NCBI RefSeq assembly: GCF_003589595.1
Contig: NW_020654289.1
Span: 2,952,399-3,016,398, forward strand
Length of the DNA stretch: 64,000 bases
From: Hyposmocoma kahamanoa
Lineage: Eukaryota > Arthropoda > Insecta > Lepidoptera > Cosmopterigidae
Direction: 5' to 3'
The notes under the pieces were generated by a model. That model searched no databases and was not told the origin of the DNA. It saw nothing but the letters and a program-made list of their open reading frames with translations. Numbering within the stretch: the first letter of the stretch is position 1; every line of letters begins with the position of its first letter. Positions 52,770 to 62,985 of the stretch are shown here, piece after piece. The position numbers and the translations under genes are program-made.

Positions 52770-54008
52770 CATAGGGCGCACTATAAGTTTTCGGAACTGG
52801 ATACTTACATAAACAATATTTAAAAAGTAATTACAACATTTCAAAATGGAACTTTTTGGACGTAGAATATAGTTTGTTTCATCTGATTGTCACTTGTTTT
52901 TACATTGTGGCGTCATTTTAGAAATTGGTTGTCGGCATCACCATGGATTTAACTCGTGAAAATTTTCGTAGTATGATTTTCTACGACTTCAGGTGTAATT
53001 TAACAGCTCAGTGCCTTTGGTAATGAAGCACCATGCAAGATGACTATTTATGCACAGGTTTGCAGAATTGAAACGCGGTCGTGTGAATCTCAGTGACGAA
53101 TTTAGTGATTGTCGCCCGTCCACCGCTGTGAACAACAAAAACATCGATGCTGTGCATCGTATGATCAAAACAGACAGGTATGTGACATACCATGAGATTC
53201 GGGCATCTTTAGGTATAGGCATGAGTCAAATATAATCAATACTATACAAACATTTGGGTGCGAGAAAGCTGTGCTCTCGGTGGATCCCACACAATTTGGC
53301 TGAGGTTCAAAAAACGGATCGCGTCATTTGGTGCAATGCCGTGCTTACCAGATTCAACGACGAAGAGGCGTAAAATTTGGTGTGGAACATAGTATCAGGT
53401 GACGAAATAAAAATTTATAGTTACGATCCCAAAACAAAGCAGCAATCGAGCGTATGGGTCTTTCGAGATGAGCCGAAACCAACCAAAGTGGCGCGCGTGC
53501 AAAGTGCCTCTAAACGGATGACTGCGTCTTTTTTTTAATAAAACTGGACACTTCTCTGCTGTTGCTTTGGAGAATCGTTGTACTGTGAACAGTAATTGGT
53601 ACACGATCATTTGTTTGTCGGAAATTATCCGAAAAAATAACCGTAAACGCCGTTTCATCTTGCACCACGATAATGCCAGTTCTCACACGGCCAGACAGAC
53701 AAATGAATTTTTGAAGGTGAACAACGTTGACCTTATGAGCCATTCCGCGTACAGTCCCGACCTGGCACCTTGTGGCTTTTATTTATTTCCAAAAATTAAG
53801 AACCAGTTACGCGCTCCACGATTTTCATTACCTGAAGAGGCTCTCGAAGAGTATGAAAAATATGTTTCAGAGATTGTCACGAAGGAGCGGCATAAATGTT
53901 TACAAAATTGGTTCATTCATATGAAAAAGTGCATTAACGCTAACGGAGAATATTTTGTGGAACAATAAATTCATTTCTGACCAGTTATACTATTTAGTAT
54001 TTTTTTTA
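52770..54008 (+). mobile_element. mariner element, copy 1, right end lost
   Basis: TA (52768-52769) precedes the left inverted end CATAGGGCGCACTATAAG. The right end is missing: the element stops near 54008 where a T1 SINE fragment begins. Same family as 59538-60741. Confidence 0.8.
52943..53968 (+). pseudogene. mariner transposase, copy 1, inactive
   Basis: Cut-and-paste transposase remnant of about the usual 340-codon span. The N-terminal helix-turn-helix part is damaged near 53010. A VTYHEIRASLGIGMSQI segment and RWIPHNLAE follow. The first catalytic Asp is in GDE (about 53401). The second is in LHHDNASSHTA (about 53662). The third should be in SPDLAPCDFYLFP but here reads APCGFYLFP, so Asp is replaced by Gly. 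Several frameshifts (near 53235, 53365, 53535). Confidence 0.8.
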
Positions 54009-54012
54009 AAGC

Positions 54013-54213
54013 CTTGCGCTATGGAAACCCAGTATCGCGGGTGCAATGGACACACACACACAGACAACTACAAATTACTCCTAAAGTGTATGAGAGAAAT
54101 AAATGTAGGCCATAAATATATTTTTACCGGCTTGGGAATTAAACTCTAACCTAACTCTAATCTAACCTTTGCGTGGTAGTCCGGCATGGTAACCGACCGG
54201 CCACTGAGAAACT
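54013..54213 (-). mobile_element. T1 SINE, degraded, with CCTAA-like insert
   Basis: The T1 body (ATGAGAGAAATAAATGTAGG) and part of the tRNA head (GCGTGGTAGTCCGGCATGG) are present. Where the B box should be lies CTAACCTAACTCTAATCTAA (54150-54170), a degenerate run of the insect telomere-like CCTAA unit. Confidence 0.65.
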
Positions 54214-54234
54214 TTCAAAAATATATTAATTATT

Positions 54235-54527
54235 AAAAAACGACATCAAAAGGTCGTGAAATTACATATATTTACCAAGTTTTATTGAAATCAGTTACCG
54301 GAAAGTACACGAAACCGGATTCATCCTAGTTTGCCGCCCTTAGAGGTGCAATATTTCCATCAAATTTAAATGAGACCAATACTGAGGTACCCTCTGTCCA
54401 ACAAAAACAGAATCATCAAAATCGGTTCTCAAATTTTTATAATAATTTTTAAAGTTATCCCGTAACATACACACAAAAAAATACAGTCAAATTGAGAACC
54501 TCCTCCTGTTTTTCAAGTCGGTTAAAA
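54235..54527. mobile_element. MITE-A copy, both ends visible
   Basis: AACGACATCAAAAGGTCGTG at the left and CCTGTTTTTCAAGTCGGTTA at the right. About 15 extra AT bases lie in the AATTTTTATAATAATTTTTA part. Confidence 0.75.
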
Positions 54528-54639
54528 ACAAATAACGTATCCTTGATATTAAACACAATTTACTTCCATTTGAAACCATGTAATGGCAAAAAAACCAGAG
54601 TATAGTCCAGAGCACAGCAAAACTTAAATGGCACACATT

Positions 54640-54868
54640 ACAGATAGCCGATGGTACCATCGAGTTCTAAGAAGATATAGCGTGGGCTCTGGGCAGACCA
54701 CCCATAAAATGCAAGCAGTGCAAGACCGGTCGCTGTGGCGGTCTTTGGGGACGGCCTTTATCCGTGTTTTGGCTGAGATGAATCCGATTTCGCGTACTTT
54801 CCGGTAACCGAATTCAATAAAACTTGACGAATAGATGTAATTCTACGAACTTTTGAGGTCGGTTCTTT
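54640..54868. mobile_element. MITE-A right half joined to RTE-like scrap
   Basis: 54640-54778 is an RTE-type end (AGCCGATGGTACCATCGAGT; coding scrap HKMQAVQDRSLWRSLGTAFI). 54780-54868 is MITE-A (TTCGCGTACTTTCCGGTAAC to CGAACTTTTGAGGTCGGTT). Confidence 0.6.
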
Positions 54869-55215
54869 AGTACTCTGTGTAATTTAGATACTTTTTTTAT
54901 CCAGAGTACAATGTACATTTATTCTCAGCAATATCTTCTTAACTTTGTTACCCTGTACCCGCAATCTCACTTAAATAAGAAGCGGGTAGAGCCTTGTTTG
55001 TACAGTAAGTCGCACGTCGTCGGCAAATTAAGTAAATCTCATAGCGCGGTGCAAGTCACGCGCCGGCCATCTTTCCTTTACGATATTTACATTGACAAAG
55101 ACCACTATGGGTTCTCGATGGCCATTATTACAGAAATAATTCCTCAATAATGACAATGACTGGATCGTCGTAAAAGATTACACCAAATGGCCTTTTCAAA
55201 TTTACGTGCTATTTA
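54869..55215. other. Unassigned
   Basis: A 79-codon ATG-started frame (54911-55150, +) has no domain and no splice context. Not called as a gene. Confidence 0.3.
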
Positions 55216-55753
55216 AAGGTGCTTTTCCACAGACGAGACGAGACGAAAAATGAAATCTCGCTTATTTCCACCAAAACTTCCATTAATAGTTTTCGCAAGC
55301 TCGCGATCGATATTAATAACCACTGCATGCTCGCGGGAGCTCGCGCTGTCTTTCTGTATAGTAAAATAAAAATACTGAAATACTAGGCTACTACTACCGA
55401 TAGAGTAAATTATTGGGTTGATAAATTTTGAAAATTGACTGCAGAGCACTTTTTAAAATCTTACATTATACGTACCCCACAACCCCACGACTGATATAAA
55501 TAGCCGTCATAAGCTCATGCGGGCTCGCGGTGTCGCGTGAATCATGATTGCGCTGTAGAGTTAGTAAATACTCTAATGTAGATCGCAATAGGGTTTAACA
55601 TATTATTAATAACAATAAATATATCAGTTTTCGTCTCGCACGTCCTTGTCAATCTAGACCATTACCACCGAATATGCGCTAGGAGTTATTTTAAATTTTG
55701 TCTTACAAATTTCAATCTTCGTCTCTTCTCGCTTCTCTGGTGAAAAAGCACTT
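55216..55753. mobile_element. P-type MITE with TTA target duplication
   Basis: 538 bp. Ends AAGGTGCTTTTCCACAGACG and CTCTGGTGAAAAAGCACTT are inverted, flanked by TTA at 55213-55215 and 55754-55756. Interior has several GCTCGCG motifs. No transposase. Confidence 0.75.
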
Positions 55754-55756
55754 TTA

Positions 55757-56559
55757 GAGTTCTAGTTTTCGGTAAATTCACCTTGCAAGAACGGTCGTTT
55801 TACATATAAGTCAATAAGAGCTCCAGTTGTGCACACTTTGTGTTGTAATTCTGTGTTTGCTGTGCATTGTTAGTGTTTGCAATAAAGTACATTTATCTCG
55901 TCTTACATTGTTGCACAAATAAGAACGCCTGCTCTACTTGTTGTAGCAATACAGAACATTTGGAACTTTCTAAAAGTTAATAGTGCTTTTTATTTGGAAA
56001 GTAGGGTTTTTTATATATAAAGGATTCACATGGTCCATGATTTTGTGATAATATCCATGCACCACTACAGGTTGATGAGTTTATAAAATAAAATATCAGA
56101 ATCTGTCTATAGAGGTACAAATGTGACGTGTAAAGGTTCTAAGAAAATACAGACGACTCTGTAAGTAGTGCTGCACGGATATTCAATTTTGTAAACTCAT
56201 CAGCTGCTACGAGAAAGTGATTACAAAACCAATTTTTGAAGAAAGAAGATCGATATCTCTGGCCACGGCATCTTTATCAATAGAACAAACAATTGCCGAT
56301 GGAACAACTAATGCCTGTTTCTATGGGATGAAGAAAAATTGTATTTCAGTGCTAATTGTCTTGAAGTTTTAAATATGTTTTTGCAAAAGCGGTAACCTTT
56401 AACATGTACCGTCTCAATTTTCTTGTTGGTCAACCGCTACATATTATTATTATACAAAGAAATTAGTTTTAAGTATGTATTGTGTCAGTTGTTTCTTAAC
56501 CCATATAAATAAACAAATCAAAGAACATGACTTATATCTTGACCGTCGAGTAAAAAGAT
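55757..56559. other. No gene recognised
   Basis: No repeat or coding feature supported. Confidence 0.35.
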
Positions 56560-56705
56560 TTGACTGTCACTGCGCCCGTCATCCTGAGTCAACTTACGGA
56601 CTAGTCTCATGTGCCTGTAATTTCACCAGCACCCTCTCTCTTCAAAACCGGAACACAATAATGTTCACATTACGTCTTGGTGGCAGAAATAAGTAAGTCT
56701 GTGAA
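56560..56705 (-). mobile_element. Family B repeat, middle part
   Basis: CACTGCGCCCGTCATCCTGA, GTAATTTCACCAGCACCC and GTCTTGGTGGCAGAAATAAG in reverse order. Confidence 0.6.
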
Positions 56706-57169
56706 CATAACCTCGATAAAGTTGCACATTCAATTACATTTGACAAACCCTAGGTCCTTGTAAAAGAGTTCATTTTCTACCCAAGATGTTGCAAGAGGCC
56801 ATTGAAATTAAAAAACTTTCTAATGTCAAACGGAATTTTGGTTTCTACGTACCACGGATTCCTCTGTTAAAAAAAATCCAAGCAGACGTAACACTGCAGT
56901 ATTAACTCATTAAAGGTTTTTGGGATTTCCTTTTAAATAATAAATTTAATTTAGTAAAATGAATATGTATTGTTAAAATAAAATATTTGCAAATTGTATG
57001 CAGCATAAATTGAAATGTTCTACATTATGATTCAGAGTAGGGTTGTTTGCATTAATATTATTCACACCTAGCTGATGACTAATTCGTAAGTTAGTAGACT
57101 AATAAGTTGGTTTATTTGAAAAAAGAAATAAACGCACTTAAATCCGAAAAAAACTTTTATTGTAATTAA
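56706..57169. other. No gene recognised
   Basis: AT-rich. Nothing supported. Confidence 0.35.
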
Positions 57170-57344
57170 GGGTCGTATTCCAGAACTCTACTCAATGCTC
57201 AAGTCAGTATTTGAGCAGACTTGAGTATGATTTCAAGCACTGGAAATACGACTCTAATGGCAAGAACTTGAGTATGATTTCTAGTGCTTTAAATCATACT
57301 CAAATCCTGACTTGAGCATTGAGTAGAGTTCTGGTATACGACCC
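57170..57344. mobile_element. P-type MITE, 39-bp inverted ends, TAA duplication
   Basis: Almost the whole 175 bp is two arms: GGGTCGTATTCCAGAACTCT and AGAGTTCTGGTATACGACCC at the outside, with GCTCAAGTCAG and CTGACTTGAGC farther in. TAA flanks both sides (57167-57169, 57345-57347). Confidence 0.8.
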
Positions 57345-57474
57345 TAAGTTTATTAAATTTCAGGATATTTTACCACCATGATTTTCAATGTTTTTTGTAA
57401 AATTATATCTATTGCAATTATAATTGAATGAAACAACATCTCTAGTCAGCTGCTGGTAACTGTAAAGGTACTTG

Positions 57475-57680
57475 GTTGAGTGAAGAAACAGATTTCTCAC
57501 AGATGGCGTTACGGAAAAAAAGTCGTTAAGAATTGCAAGATTTGCAACAGCACAGAAAAATTCGTAAAGTAGATTTGTTCCGTAGCTAAGTTGGCATAGC
57601 GAATGGCACGGTTTGCTAGAACACGTTGGTTCGAATCCAGTCCGATCAAAGGAATTTTTTCTAAGTGTTCTGTTGGCAAT
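57475..57680 (+). mobile_element. T2 tRNA-like SINE, full
   Basis: Leader (GATTTCTCACAGATGGCG), tRNA-like part (TAGCTAAGTTGGCATAGCG as A box, GGTTCGAATCC as B box), then AATTTTTTCTAAGTGTTC. Lacks a clear TAA tail. Confidence 0.75.
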
Positions 57681-58299
57681 AGCAAAATTAATGTAATTTT
57701 GTGTCATTGGCAAGGGTCTCGGCGTCTTCCTCTTACCATTAACAGCGTAACGTGTGGCTTCGTAAATTATAATATTTCCATTAAAATATAGTGGTTTCAA
57801 ACGGAGTGTTTTCTTTGCAATCATCACCAGCGCCTCAAGCTCTCCACAAATAAATGATCATTCGAAAAAGTCAAGAAATAAGCGGAGAAAACGACAGATA
57901 AAAAATACGATGAATTCATTAGGTACAATAAAAACCACAAACAAATCGTTTGATGGGCAATTTTTTATAATTATACAAAAGTTTCATTTCCGAATAAATA
58001 ACTGAAAACAAAAATGTCAAATCGATGCCTTACTTTCTCAAACTCGTATCTTATTCAGAGTGATTATTCAGGAGCTGGTAAAACTTTCTATTTATTTTAA
58101 ATTTCTTATCAAGGGTGTTAATTGGGATGCATTACTTTAAGAATAGGTACAATCCAATGTCTATAATGAATATGAAGAAAAAGAATATGAAGGAAATGTG
58201 ATGTAAAATCAGTCTACAAAATTTGTATTTACAATCTAGTCTTTCAGTAACTTTGTGCTCAATACGAGTTTGAGAAAGTGAGTCGACGAAATTTATATT
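57681..58299. other. No gene recognised
   Basis: Open minus frames at 57360-57827 and 58132-58356 overlap repeats or AT-rich DNA and show no domain. Confidence 0.35.
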
Positions 58300-58765
58300 A
58301 TTATTGTCATTAAACAGATGGCGCAACGATAAAAAATACGTTAAACCCAAGGACAAAGACCTGTAATAAACGCATAGAAAAATTAGCAGCAGTAGAGTTC
58401 CTTTTGAAAGAGTTCGTCCAGGGAAGTACTGCCACCTTACCTATTTCTGCCGCCAAGCAGTAACGTGAGCATTACTGCGTTCCGGTTTGGAAAGGTAAGG
58501 ATGCTGGTGAAATTACAAGCAGATCTTTGCGATTTAAAACACCGAGTGGCACTGCAACTGTTATGGACAGGCGTGTCGCTTTCCAACAGGCGCACGACGT
58601 GCTCGTCCCATCACTTAGTATCATAAAAAGAAATATGGACAGCTCACTCGATCTGCAGCTGAGTTGGTAAAGCGGTCGCCCTGGAATGACACAGACACAA
58701 GTCCTGTCAGGTTCAAAGAATGTTGTCTTTGTGTTCGATATTTGTATTAACAAATATAAAAAAAA
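58300..58765 (+). mobile_element. T2 SINE split by a family B insertion
   Basis: T2 leader (CAGATGGCGCAACGATAAAA to GCATAGAAAAATTA) is followed by a nearly full family B copy (58385-58640, ending GTATCATAAAAAG). Then comes the T2 tRNA part (AGCTGAGTTGGTAAAGCGG) and tail. This shows that family B was active after this T2 copy landed. Confidence 0.65.
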
Positions 58766-58799
58766 ATAATGTCGTCTTACGAGTATCCGTGTCCGAATA

Positions 58800-59170
58800 A
58801 ACTAGACGTCTTTTATATTCTCATAGATTTCATAGATTAGAGAAACTACCTCGCTCATACAATACAAACACACGATTACGTTCATCACACATACACACAA
58901 ACTCACTCATACGTTTGATTTAAATTATCAAGTTTTTAGTGATTTATATTTACTAAACTATAAGTGTATTTGGGTACAATTTATACTCTTACGTCTGTGG
59001 GGTGGAGGCCTAACGATCCATAACACAGCTTTTACCTAGTATTATATCCACAATGGGAGACTGGTATCAAACAGTCTCCGATTGTAGCATTATTTATATC
59101 TATACTTGTACACAATGTCTTTGTAATATTTGTAAGCTATTAGGAGAAAATAAATTTCTATTCTATATAT
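58800..59170 (+). mobile_element. LINE-like 3' UTR with stem-loop (tentative)
   Basis: CACAC-rich stretch similar in style to 51190-51360. Then a perfect hairpin GGAGACTG/CAGTCTCC (59056-59080) and an end AAATAAATTTCTATTC near 59150. The 79-codon frame at 59053-59292 crosses it and is not recognised. Confidence 0.35.
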
Positions 59171-59537
59171 CTGTGCCTCCAGTGAAAAACGGAATAAGAC
59201 GAGTTATGCCTTTTCGTTTTTATTGCATCATTGGATTCAGCGTGTCCGATTACTTAACATATCAAAAGGACGCTTCCCTAGCAGTCTCCTAACTTCGTTT
59301 TTTTTTTATTGAATTTAGGGCATAACTCACTGTTCCTATACGAATAATCTTAGTTATCCGGTATTTTTTAGAAGTCTAAAGGTACAAGTGCTCTCATTCA
59401 AAAAATACAGGCAAGTTTAACGAATGACTGTAGATATATTTTTACATAAAGACACTTTTCGTAGTTTTCCACAATAACGGGGAAAAAAGTAGGACTAAAA
59501 GCGACTATTACCTTATTCCACAGAGTCCATAAAAATA

Positions 59538-60741
59538 CACAGGGCCCACTATAAGTTTCCGGAACTGGATACTTACATAAACAATATTTCAAAAGTAATT
59601 ACAACATTTGAAAACTCTTTGGCTGTATAATACAGCTTGTTTCATCTGATTGTCACTTGTTTTTACATTATGGCGTCATTTTAGAAATTGGTTGTCTACA
59701 TCACCATGGATTTAGCTCGTGAACATTTTCGTAGTGTGATTTTCTACCACTTTAAGTGTAATTTAACAGCTCAGCGGGGCTTCACTCGGCTTCAAACTGC
59801 TTTTGGCGATGAAGCACCATGCAAGACGACTATTTATAGCTGGTTTGCAGAATTCAACACATACAGGCAGTGACATACCATGAGATTCGGGCATCGTTAG
59901 GCATAGGCATGAGTCAAATACAGTCAATAGTACACAAACATTTGAGTGTGAAAAAGCTGTGCTCTCGGTGGATCCCACATAATTTGACTGAGGCTCAAAA
60001 ACGGATCGTGTCACCTGGTTCAATGCCATGCTTACCAGATTCAACGAAGAGGCGTCAAATTTGGTGTGAGACACTATGTGACAGGTGACGAAACATGGAT
60101 TTATAGTTACGGTCCCAAAACAAAGCAGCAACCGAGCGTATGGGTCCTTCGAGATGAGCCACCCAAAGCCACGCACGAAACCAACCAAAGTGGCGCACGT
60201 GCAAAGTGCCACTAAGCGAATGATTGCTTCTTTTTTTTATAAAACTGGACACTTGGCTACTGTTGCTTTGGAGAATCGTTGTACGTGGATAGTGATTGGT
60301 ACATGACCATTTGTTTGCAAAAGTTATTGACAAACTCCGTAAAAATAACCGTAAACGCCGTATCATCTTGCACCACGATAATGCCAGTACTCACACGGCC
60401 ACACAGACAAATGAATTTTTGAAGGTGAACAACGTTGACCTTATGAGCCACCCCACGTACAGTCCCGACCTGGCACCTTGTGACTTTTATTTATTTCCAT
60501 AAATTAAGAACCAGTTACGCGGTCAACGATTTTCATTACGTGAAGAGGCTCTCGAAGAGTATGAAAAATATGTTTCAGATATTGTCACGGAGGAGTGGCA
60601 TAAATGTTTTCAAAATTGATCATTCATGTGAAAAAGTGCATTAACGCTAACGGAGATTATTTTGAGAAACAATAAACTAATTTCTGACCATTTATAGTAT
60701 TTTTTTCCTATTCATTCCGAAAACTTATAGTGCGCCTCACG
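59538..60741 (+). mobile_element. mariner element, copy 2, both ends present
   Basis: 1204 bp. Inverted ends CACAGGGCCCACTATAAG and CTTATAGTGCGCCTCACG. TA on both sides (59536-59537, 60742-60743), the normal target duplication of mariner elements. Confidence 0.85.
59706..60675 (+). pseudogene. mariner transposase, copy 2, inactive
   Basis: Starts MDLAREHFRSVIFYHFKCNL with an intact first helix-turn-helix (KTTIYSWFAEF). About 105 bases are then deleted compared with copy 1, and the frame shifts. Later pieces: IGMSQIQSIVHKHLSVKKLC, GDETWIYSYGPKTKQQPSVW (first Asp), LHHDNASTHTATQTNEFLK (second Asp), SPDLAPCDFYLFP (third Asp kept), then an immediate in-frame TAA. All three catalytic Asp residues survive but the reading frame does not. 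Confidence 0.85.
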
Positions 60742-60743
60742 TA

Positions 60744-61236
60744 TAACTGAATTTTCCGTTTGTTCCACTGGACATAATTGGTAATACCCGTTACCCGTAC
60801 CCGTATGGTTATTTGCCTCTCCTCAAAAGTGTCGATTTTGAGTTATTCCCTTTCTCACTGGAGGCACTGATATTTTAGCGTGAATACACAGAATTTCGTA
60901 CATTTATGTAAGAAACATCGCACATTATGGAATTGTATAACCAAAGTAACAGCTTCGTCTATCAAAGAAAAAGTCGAGAATCGAGGGTAGTATCCCTTAG
61001 GCACCAATGGGCAATCAGTTGGTGGCCGATTTAGATGTCAGAGGGATTTATTGAGTCTCTGTAACTAAGTAGATTTATTTGGTGCTTACGCGACGCTGAC
61101 GTTTCATTGCAATCTTTCAGCTCGAGGCTTTTTCTGGTAGTAAAATAAGAAAAAATAAGACACGAAAATTTGTTTCAGGGGATGATAATATCTTGAACCT
61201 TTCGTCGATTTGTCTTTTTTTTTCTTACATAGATTA
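60744..61236. other. No gene recognised
   Basis: No supported feature. Confidence 0.35.
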
Positions 61237-62173
61237 GAGATGGACAGTGGATTAAATACTTATCAAACCGCCCGGGTTTTAACCGGGATTTTTTGATGCG
61301 TGGTATAATTGGTACATATATTTAAATTCTCATTGAATTGATATTCAATTATTTTTCTGTGAAATTACTCCCCTAGTTTGTAATAATTATTAAATACTAA
61401 GATCGAACACTTAGAAAAAAATTCCTTCGATCCGGCCGGATTTGGACCGACGTCTTCTAGCATGCCGTGCCTAGAGATGGATTTTTACCCGATAAAATAT
61501 CCGTCAAAGGATAAATATCCAATAAATATCCGTTTTTACTGAGTATTTATCCTAAAACATGGATAATGATTTTTTGTGTTTTTTATAATAAAATAATTAG
61601 AATTCATTTTTTATTAAATAATTACGTACGATTACTTCTCATTTTAACATTGTTTTTTTAAGTAACAATACCGTTTTAGTACTTATGTTTTTCGAGTCGA
61701 TAACATCTCACTAACTGCGCGAACATGCTCTTGTAATGTGGCGTTCAAAAGCGAGCATTACAGGCGGTGACGCGGTATAAATTGGTATAATTCCATACTT
61801 GTTAGAAATTTCAATGTAATTTTTGTTTTATAAGAATGTTAAACCATTTAAATCATTTATATACCACACACAGTAATACGAACAGAACATAATAATATAA
61901 CAATATTGTGGGAACAACAACAGTGCGTGGAAGGAACAGGCTCAGTATAATCCTTGTGGCTGTATGCCACGCGGAACTGATTGTCAGCCTGGCCTTGTTG
62001 ACACATCGTTTTTCAACATAATCAAATTTAAGTACACCACCGCCACGATAAACATCGGATATTAATAATTATATCTGTTGAATTTATTAACAACATTTAA
62101 CAGATTAATTAAAAAAAAAATGATGGTATGACTATGTATGACTAGTATGACTATGTATGACTAATATACAAAG

Positions 62174-62215
<42 letters not shown>

Positions 62216-62338
62216 AGACAATATTCTCAGTTACGCTGGCTCGCTGTCTGCTCTGTCTCTAAACTAATAAGAAGGTTTTAACCCGTTAAAAACCCGCTTA
62301 GCAAAACGCCGAGACAAAACCCGGTCTCTTACCCATCT
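61237..62338. mobile_element. Possible hAT-like element(s) with AGAGATGG ends
   Basis: AGAGATGG occurs at 61238 and 61474, and the inverse CCATCTCT at the right (about 62331-62338), each with nearby GGGTTTTAACC/GGTTTTAACCCG-type sequence. 61375-61472 is a reverse T2 SINE cut by the second end. The inside holds AT microsatellites: repeated TATGACTA near 62128-62165 and (TA)n at 62178-62211. No transposase. Boundaries are uncertain. Confidence 0.35.
61375..61472 (-). mobile_element. T2 SINE, reverse, truncated
   Basis: The reverse strand reads the T2 B-box side (GGTCCAAATCCGGCCGGATC) and tail (TTAGTATTTAATAATTATTA). Ends abruptly at GCCGTGC. Confidence 0.6.
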
Positions 62339-62465
62339 CTGATAGAGATTGATATATCTACCCAGTGCCCAGGGTAACTTACAAGACTATAGCAATATTA
62401 AAAACATGATACCTGTATTTATGATACTTGATAAAATGATTGCACTTGTATCTATATGAATTACT

Positions 62466-62637
62466 TTATTGATCTCCGAGCTTAGTAACGAGCTCCATAA
62501 GCCCTTGTCCTTCTGGACATTCACTGTAGATAGACAAACAACTGAACATCTGTCTCCCAGCCGTTGCAGCGTCGATGTATACAGCCATCGTTTCTTTCCA
62601 GTCCTCATCTTCATCTTCTAAGTGACCATAGTCTGGG
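62466..62637 (-). CDS. Terminal coding exon, product unknown
   Basis: Minus strand. Acceptor TGATGTTTTTTAG lies just upstream (AG at 62638-62639), then an open frame beginning with the last base of a split codon: PDYGHLEDEDEDWKETMAVY, then IDAATAGRQMFSCLSIYSEC and PEGQGLMELVTKLGDQ, stop TAA (62466-62468). The acidic start, two Cys in the CLSIYSEC stretch, good codon use and a strong pyrimidine tract make it look real. AATAAA overlaps the stop codon (CAATAAAG). I do not recognise the family. Upstream exons should lie at higher coordinates, perhaps outside the window. Confidence 0.55.
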
Positions 62638-62669
62638 CTAAAAAACATCATTAATATATCATTATAATT

Positions 62670-62750
62670 TAATAATTAATACAAAGATCGAACGGTAAGA
62701 AAAAATCTGTCAATTTGGTTGGATTTAAATCAGCGTCTTCAACATACATT
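62670..62750 (-). mobile_element. T2 SINE scrap, reverse
   Basis: TTAATACAAAGATCGAACGG and GATTTAAATCAGCGTC match the reverse of the T2 tail and B-box side. Confidence 0.45.
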
Positions 62751-62754
62751 CGTT

Positions 62755-62985
62755 GAGAAAAAGTTTGTCCAGAGAAGTACTGCCATCATGCCTATTTCTG
62801 CCGCCAGCAGTAGTGTAAGTATTACTGCGTTCTGGTTTTGAAGGGTAAGGGTGCTGGTGAAATTACAGGTACATGGGACGCGCCAACTTTGTCTCACGGT
62901 GGTGGACAACTGTTATGGGTAGACCTGTCGCTTACCACCAGGCACGCTACTTGCTCATCCCATTACTTGATATCATAAAAAAATA
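62755..62985 (+). mobile_element. Family B repeat
   Basis: CCAGAGAAGTACTGCCATC to CATCCCATTACTTGATATCA and an A-tail. About 60 bases of the middle (the CAGTGGCAG part) are deleted. Confidence 0.7.

Noticed and set aside
62178..62211. (TA)n run
   Set aside because: Ordinary microsatellite; no sign of function.
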